Assembly: GCF_030247195.1 (NCBI RefSeq)
Contig: NC_080672.1
Coordinates: 31,689,906 to 31,753,905, forward strand
Length of the DNA stretch: 64,000 nt
Direction: 5' to 3'
DNA from: Topomyia yanbarensis
Lineage: Eukaryota; Arthropoda; Insecta; Diptera; Culicidae
The notes under the pieces are model-generated. The model was not told where the DNA came from. It worked only from the letters and a program-made list of their open reading frames with translations, and did not search any database. Below are positions 57,860-64,000 of this stretch, piece by piece (positions within the stretch are counted from its first letter, which is position 1; each line of letters opens with the position of its first letter). The position numbers and the translations under genes are program-made.

Positions 57860-59500
57860 CCGATTAACTTCCTAGCGTCCTCTAACGAGAGATATTGAAA
57901 AAATCATTGAAGCAGATTGGTCTTTCATATATGTCACCTTCTAAAGTGCCCGCCTTAGCTAAAGAGTTCGCTTCTTCATTACCTGGAATGGAGCAATGCA
58001 AGGGAACCCAAACCAAGATAAGCTGGCTGGCAGCCCGTCCTCGCGGAAGGTCTTATACGCGGCGGCCTTCTCAGCGTACACGCCTGACCACTCTTTGTCC
58101 CACCATGGGTACGGAGGATGTCCGCGAGAGTTCGTATCCGGAGGAATCTCTTGTGTCGACTCAACATTTTCGGATATCGCGGATGCGTAGCTCTTCCAAT
58201 CAATATTTCGTGTGAGGCCATGCGAAGCATTGATTGTATTCAGTGGTTCTTAGACCGTTAGCAATATTAATTACGATTGACGGATGGTCGCTGCCATGGG
58301 TATCAAGCTCATGGAGTAGGGTAGATCAATTATTGTCATGAAGGCAACCCCATGCCGTGCCGTGGGAGTTGAAGACACCTAAAGCTAGGCTCGGTGCGGG
58401 GAGGAGTTCCGCAATATCGCAAAGCCGTCGATGGCTAGCTGAGGCTCTAGGGGGATGTAGGTGAAAGCAATGCAAAGGTCTTTGCCTTTAACTCTGATTT
58501 GGTAAGCGACAACTTCAATGCGTGGTGTCGAGGGGAGGTCGATTTGATTGAAAGAATGGCACTTTTTGATCCCCGAAAGTACTGCTCCGTAAGAGTCTAG
58601 CGAATAATATTAATATCGTGGAAGTGTAGTTCTATTTCTGAAGTAAGCCATGTCTCTCATAGTGCAAATGCGTCGCATTTCAAGTTATTTAGTAAGATTT
58701 TAAAAGTATCGATTTTCGGGATAATGCTTCAGCAATTCCACTGTAGAACAGTGATTAAATTCGTGACTTCGTTCTATGAATTGGCCATCGGAGGATACAA
58801 TCGCTGAAAGGAAGGGCCATTTCGCAGTGAACAGTTTTTACTGTGGGAAGAAAGCTTATCAAGATGCTTTTAAGAGGGTCAGAAATATTTAGTGCTGTAA
58901 AAATACGGTCCACAACGTCAGAGAAATTTATTAAGCCAGCGCTGGTTTCTTCCTCTGGCTGAGATATAGGAACACTTGAGGCTTTTGATGTTCCTGGAAG
59001 TGCTAAGAACACCTTTTCTGAGCTCAGATTTCTGAGAACGGGAGCGATTTGCTTCGGTTTTGCACCAGTACTTCCTTGAGTGATTATTTTAGGGGGGGGG
59101 GCATGAAGAGACACCTTGTGGCCTTTACGACGAAGCTTGGGAGAGGAAATGTTCCTCCTTTATCTATTGCTTCTATGCACAGCATAAGATGTTCCCTCCT
59201 GGGGTTCATCACAGTCGCCTTTGTCAGTAGACAAGTTGGTATAGATGTTCGTAGAGGAGGGTGGCATATCTATCTTAAGCATTTCCGCAAAAGATCGCTT
59301 AGAGTGTCCCTGAAGGGAAAACTTAAGATTCTCCTCGCGCTTTTTGTACGCGGGACATGCCGGGATATCATGTATTCCCCCACAGTAGAGGCACTTTTCG
59401 ACATCCCTTCCACAGGAATCATCCGCATGATTTCCACTCGAATCGGAGACTACCCCGCAGACTTCAACCCTGTTAGCAGAAATATACCCCCTGCCCAAGT
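57860..59500 (-). mobile_element. I-clade-like non-LTR element with internal deletion
   Basis: Minus-strand order: ORF1 (59498-58755), endonuclease remains (about 58640-58220, with FNSHGTAWG and SDHPSIVI), then RNase H (about 58220-57890, with VPLHCSIPGNEEANSLAKAGT). The reverse transcriptase is missing between the endonuclease and RNase H. It is therefore dead by internal deletion as well as by frameshifts. Confidence 0.75.
58755..59498 (-). pseudogene. I-clade ORF1 (gag-like) fragments
   Basis: Two minus frames are broken near 59120-59160. The upstream part carries a zinc-knuckle-like CLYCGGIHDIPACPAYKKRE followed by SKRSFAEMLK. The downstream part is a Pro/Ser/Thr-rich C-terminal region. 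The CCHC-then-PAY(K) pattern is characteristic of insect non-LTR ORF1 proteins. Confidence 0.7.
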
Positions 59501-59595
59501 AACAATTGATGTTTTATAGCACGCTACAAGAGCAATCTAAGTTTTATCAGTGGCTATAAAGCTATCATAAAACCACAATTGTTCCTAGTGTGTAC
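59498..59595. repeat. ~96-bp foldback (small MITE candidate)
   Basis: aacaattgatgttttatagc at 59501-59520 pairs with gctatcataaaaccacaatt at 59561-59580 with a few mismatches. It sits precisely at the 5' edge of the I-clade ORF1 fragment. Confidence 0.5.
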
Positions 59596-61495
59596 TTTTT
59601 CGTAAAGGGCCCGTAGCCAGCAATATCATTTGCCTGATTTAAACTGTTTACCACCACCCGAAACTTATCAGGGCGAAGTTTTGAATATTTCTGTCACGCT
59701 CGAATACCGGTCCGTCAGAACTCGAAAAATCTGCACTAGATTTAAATACTTTTTGTCTTTGGTCCAGAAGAAGAACATGAAGGGTCCGGTGGCCGACCTT
59801 GGATATACTTTAAGCCTGGGAGCTGATTTTGTTTCGACTTCCATCCCAATTTGAGATTAACTGATTTTTGCACGGGCCTATTGCCCAGTGCACGTTAATA
59901 GGAGAACCAAGAAGAGGAAACGTATAAAATAACTGTCCCTAACTGTGTGTATAACGGTATCCAGACGGCTTACTAGAAGAACACTGCTTCACTGATCACT
60001 GGCCGGCTAACGGTACTCAGAAACAGGAACACAATAGAGGGGGAAAAATACTGAAACCTCGACGAGGCGGAGAGTGCGCAAGATAACCTTGAACGCGGAT
60101 TAGCACTATTCTTTGTCGCAATACACTGCACGAACTGGCAACCAAACACTTGTGTCTTGATCGAGCGTTCGAAAACGAATGAGGAGAACTTTTGCTATTC
60201 TTGTAATGAAGCAGAGGCTTCTGTTTAACTTTTTACTGACATGGAAATAGTGATCTCTGAAGGACAATTACGTGTCTTGAAGAACACGAAGACCTCATAC
60301 GATTGACACTTCCTCGAGTGTTTCTCCATTTAAAGCGATTTTTACACAAAAGTAGCCCCGTACTCTTTTTTGTCAATTCCATGAGGTACTGCATCAAAGT
60401 TTTACTTCGTGGTGTGGCTAATTTGGTCTATTTCGCACCTCATTATTTTGATCGCGAATTTTTGGCAACTAACTTGAATCCTCGTTTGATCCATTACATT
60501 GCTTGTACCTTGAGCTGACGCAGAGGACCTATTTAGGTCCGAACATCTCTTCGAATAGTCTCCGACGATGAGTCTATGCTACTCCGATTGAAACTTTCCC
60601 GACGACTAAAATTCTCGCGATACCACACTTCCTACGCTGGTCAAGCCAGCAGCTACTCGATCTAGTCCCCGAAGGTGGACCTAGCCTGCACAACAGGTCG
60701 TCCGGTAGATGTCGAGTTCGGCCCGGCGAAGGATGACGCCGCGTATTCGAACCGATGTAAGTACTGTCAGAAAAAAAACCATGACCAAACAGGAAAAGTT
60801 GCCGGTTAGAAGATTACTTCTCTATTTTTCCTGTTCACTCAGATCGAGCGAACCTGTATCAGGTTGTTTTTGTACGCAAGCCACGCACGTTTTGATAATA
60901 TACCGTGAGCAGGGATGCCAACGGTACCGATAAACTACATTTTTTTCGGTATATTTACATTTGCACAAGCCGTACAGCCCGCTACAGCGACGCATCACTA
61001 CAGCTCTTGCCAGAACGGTAGCCTAACCGAGTACATTTTCCCGTACAGCAGTAGAATACATTTTTGTTTTGCTGCTGTACTCCGACTGCTCGGTGAGAGT
61101 GTGGCGTAGTAAAGTTTGTTCTCTCGCTTTGTACATTTTTCTCTGCATAGTCAAAGGGAGAGGTCCGCACACGAAAGCGTTGATGCCGGCCGTGGCGTAA
61201 ATGAGCCGCATCACTTGTCGTCATTTTTAAATAAAAATATTAAAAAGATTGAAAATATTAAAAAATGTAAAGTAAGGAAAGAGAAGCTGTACCGCTCGCG
61301 TCTGGTGGCTGTGCTGGGGACAGTAGTTTTTTGTCATGTTACTGCTTTGCACACAGGCAGCCGTACAGCGCTGGGCGTCCTGCACTAGCGAATGACAGCA
61401 GCATCGAGAGAAAAATGAGAATGTAGGCAGAAAAATTACAGCCGTGGAAAAGGTAGGCATTTTGCATCCTTGACCGTGAGTAGGTGCTTAGTCTG
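59596..61495. other. mixed debris, no gene recognised
   Basis: cgtaaagg.cccgtagccag.aat and tttgcctgattta near 59600 resemble part of the 5.2-kb and 6.8-kb repeats. The rest, including GC-rich sequence at 60560-61390, has no recognisable gene or repeat. Confidence 0.4.
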
Positions 61496-61499
61496 GTTG

Positions 61500-61990
61500 A
61501 TCACGTTGTCGGTCGTCGGGTTGTATTTTGAGCTCTGTGATTTCACCTGGGAGTGTACCGTCTGGATTGTGTTAGCGATTGGCGAGATTCATGCAGTGAG
61601 CGGGGTAGTGCCGCTGTTGTGATTGAAACTGAACTGTAGATCGCGTGCCAAAATCAAACTCGCGGAAGATTATTCCTTTCTGCCTGTAAGATTTGGCTTT
61701 GAGTTGTAGGCTAACTCCGACATTGAACCACGCGAAGAAGAATTCTACTAGATCTTGGCCCTTGGGAACTAACTCACCTACGTCAGCAGGCTCGTCGGTG
61801 TTGAGGTTTTACTGCACTAAACTTCGTATGTCTTTCTCCGTAGCTTCCGAGTCCAAACCGTACAGGTAAAACCAAAACATATCTTCGTTTGATTTTGTTA
61901 CTACCAGTGGAATTTTAACGTTGGAATCGATGGTTATTTTAACGTTGGAATTAGTGTTTTCATTTACGTTTGGAAACGACTGATGAGAAT
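61500..61990 (-). pseudogene. non-LTR ORF1-like fragment
   Basis: Minus-strand translation gives VKIPLVVTKSNEDMFWFYLYG and, after a stop, NTDEPADVGELVPKGQDLVEF. The pattern resembles the C-terminal region of ORF1 proteins from Jockey/CR1-like elements. It contains in-frame stops and lies downstream of an RT fragment of another insertion. Confidence 0.45.
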
Positions 61991-62146
61991 TGTTGTCCTA
62001 CCGGGGAAGTTTTCAGGAGCTGTTGGTGTTGCCCTTACGGCCGGCTCTTTCGTATAGTGTGGCTGGAATGTGCTACAAAATGTTATTTATTTTAGCGCTA
62101 TTCTGCCCTATCTCATTCCCGAGATCTATCAGTGCTATATCTATTA

Positions 62147-62584
62147 TTATACGGTGGGCAGACGGATAGGGTCGTTCCAAGGCAGTTTTCTGAGAGCAAA
62201 TCGTACGAAGATTTTCTGATCACGCTCCAACCGATTACTTTGGACGACGTTGTATGGCGTCCATACTTGTACAGCATACTGTGAGGTGCTCCGGACCCGT
62301 GCGCAGTATATAGATTTCTGCGCGTAGAAATCCACAAAATCAACCTTGTTCCGTTTCAGAAAGCCCAGTGTTGCAAAAGTCTTCGTCGTTGCTGCAGTGA
62401 AGTGGTAGTCGAAACGAAGTTTTCTGTCGAATAATACTCGCACGTCACGGGTATAATCCACCCTCTCGATGATACAGGCTTGAAGGGTATATTCACAACG
62501 CCTTACAATTGCCAAGTGCCCGAAACTTATCACCTTGCATTTATCAACGTTGATCTGCATGTCGTTTAGTAAGTACCATTCCAT
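62147..62584 (-). pseudogene. reverse transcriptase C-terminal fragment
   Basis: 145 codons covering the thumb-side motifs of a non-LTR RT: INVDKCKVISFG after the active site, VLFDRKLRFDYH, the FLKRN block, and YAVQVWTPYNVVQSNRLERDQKIFVRFAL. Upstream, the IPQGS-equivalent motif APQGSH is readable in another frame near 62735. It is a broken copy. Confidence 0.8.
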
Positions 62585-63074
62585 TGTCTAGCACAGCAGA
62601 GTCGAGTCCTGAGGCAGTTGAATTAAAGATTTTTAGATCAGTAGTTTTCCAGACTTGATGCGGGTGCATAGATCGTTGATGAATAAGAGAAGGATAAGTG
62701 GCGCTAGGTGACTTCCTTGAGGCGCACCGGTTGGCATTTTCTAGTATTTATAAACGTGCCGAGGGATTATTTCGAAGGCTGCGCTGGACTTGGTTCAGAT
62801 ATTCAACGAATGTACTGTTACGGGCGATTTCATATTGCAGTTCCATTTGACGACGAATAGTTTTATTGTCGTCGGGCCAACGACGTAAGTAGAGCTATCG
62901 TTGTTTCCGGAGCACGTTGAGTGGGAGACCAAGCTCGGGATTCCCCCATGGGAACTTATAATATACTTTTCTGCTGACACATTTTTTAGGAACATTGCGG
63001 CGAAGAATCACATATATTGACTCGTAGAACGCCGCAACTGCCTGATCTAAATCTTTTCCATCCAGCATATCACG

Positions 63075-63530
63075 TCAATTGTCTGCACCAATGGCCATTG
63101 AGACTTCATCGAGGTCGCATCGAGTAAAGTGTAAGTTAAGATCGTCGTTGATTGTATCAAAAGCATCACTACCAACAGAACGCGTATCAAATCTTAGAAC
63201 GAAGGGTTTATGGTGAGGGTCTACCTTCAGTATAGATGACGGAGGCTCAATCAGTTCTAACACGAACGTGTCGTTGACGAAGGCTAAATCAAGGGATGGT
63301 CCATTCACATTGCTAAGAGAGCAGATTTGATATAAGCCATCAGCGACCAGCGTCTCTGTGATAGCCATCTCTTGTTCCGATGTTGCATTTTCAGGAATGT
63401 AACACTTGAGATCCTCATCGAAAATCCATCGAAGATAAGGGAAGTTGTAATCGCCTACAACAAGTGCATTGTCTTTTCGGTTGGTTTTGTCAAGAATATT
63501 CTGGACCGCAGAGGAGTGAAAGTTGTACAT
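63075..63530 (-). pseudogene. non-LTR endonuclease fragment
   Basis: 151 codons containing VVGDYNFPYLRWI (active-site Asp-Tyr-Asn), LYQICSLSNVNGPSLDLAFV (the LDL.F motif), and VDPHHKPFVLRF, which replaces the usual SDH.P motif. The last change would affect a catalytic His/Asp pair, consistent with decay. Confidence 0.78.
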
Positions 63531-64000
63531 GTCACGATCGCTGTTCGGTATCCGATAAATACAGCAAACATATAGACAGTGACAATTTGTTCCAAATGTT
63601 CACATCCAGGCAACTTTAGTACAGGTTTTTATTTATCGCTATAAGAACACCACCTCCGCGGCTTAGATGATTGGTAGAAGAGTTGCGAGCGCATCGGTAG
63701 ATTGCGTAGTATGTCGATAGCTCAGCGTTTAATATATCATCGCGTAGCCAGCTTTCGAGAGAACGATAATATCGCAATCGCAGGAAGAGAAGGGAAGCAA
63801 GAAGCCCTGCGTATTTGTTCTCATTCCGCGAACGTTCTGGTAATAGACGGACAGGAAATCATGTGCTGTATGCGACGATGTGCTATGAACCAAAAGGTTT
63901 TCAGGGAGCGGATTACCATTCAAAGCAACATACTTGCCTGAGGAGGGAGTTCGAAGACGACCTCCGAACGCAGGGCCGGAACGACTGAGGTGGTCGCTGG

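Larger units (their letters stand above)
62110..63990 (-). mobile_element. CR1/Jockey-type non-LTR element, ORF2 part (endonuclease and reverse transcriptase)
   Basis: Minus-strand order: endonuclease start (63923-63729, YYQNVRGMRTNTQG), endonuclease centre (63530-63075, VVGDYNFPYLRWIFDED), reverse transcriptase (about 62740-62600, APQGSHLAPLILLLFINDL) and the RT C-terminal region (62584-62147, LNDMQINVDKCKVISFG ... RSTSQYAVQVWTPYN). Frameshifts separate the parts, and the element continues beyond the right edge of the window. YYQNVRG.RT is typical of CR1/Jockey-like mosquito elements. Confidence 0.82.

Overview
The window is non-coding-rich DNA from a culicine mosquito, most likely an Aedes species. 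This rests on three observations: insect-style spliced exons; mosquito-type IS630-Tc1-mariner transposons (DD37E and DD37D); and a repeat family carrying the 7-bp-stem hairpin CCTTTCT-catat-AGAAAGG plus a tRNA-derived SINE resembling Aedes Feilai. The species itself cannot be read from the sequence.

Only one host gene is visible. Seven + strand exons between 21952 and 45824 encode the C-terminal ~410 residues of an immunoglobulin/fibronectin-III cell-adhesion protein of the klingon (klg) type, ending in a GPI-anchor-like hydrophobic tail. All splice phases agree and all donors are GT, mostly GTAAGT. The 5' exons (signal peptide and start of Ig1) were not found and probably lie upstream of the window. 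Two introns are very large (11.7 kb and 9.0 kb) and hold most of the unusual material.

Layout. 1-12 kb: MITEs, a decayed DD37E relic (1.6-2.4 kb), dispersed repeats and a 1.7-kb foldback element. 12-18 kb: nested copies of a culicine repeat family, one of them interrupted by an 881-bp piggyBac-like non-autonomous element. 18.9-21.5 kb: a DD37E transposon carrying a DD37D transposon with an intact transposase ORF. 21.9-23.8 kb: exons A-C. 24.7-31.7 kb: four consecutive tandem arrays (7-, 8-, 16- and 16-bp units) inside one intron. The last array contains a recent 1.1-kb tandem segmental duplication. 32.0-34.2 kb: an inverted second copy of the 2.2-kb repeat block at 12.5-14.7 kb. 35.5-35.9 kb: exons D and E. 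39.2-42 kb: an R1-like non-LTR retrotransposon in antisense, split by a TA-flanked MITE. 43.6 kb: a near-perfect TTAA-flanked hairpin MITE. 45.0-46.1 kb: last exons and 3' UTR. 47-64 kb: downstream intergenic DNA packed with decayed non-LTR retrotransposons (all readable coding is on the minus strand), a SINE, and an ORF1-only retroelement inserted with a target-site duplication into an older element.

No CRISPR array, operon, rRNA or functional tRNA gene was found. Most long open frames in 24.7-31.7 kb are artefacts of stop-free tandem repeats.
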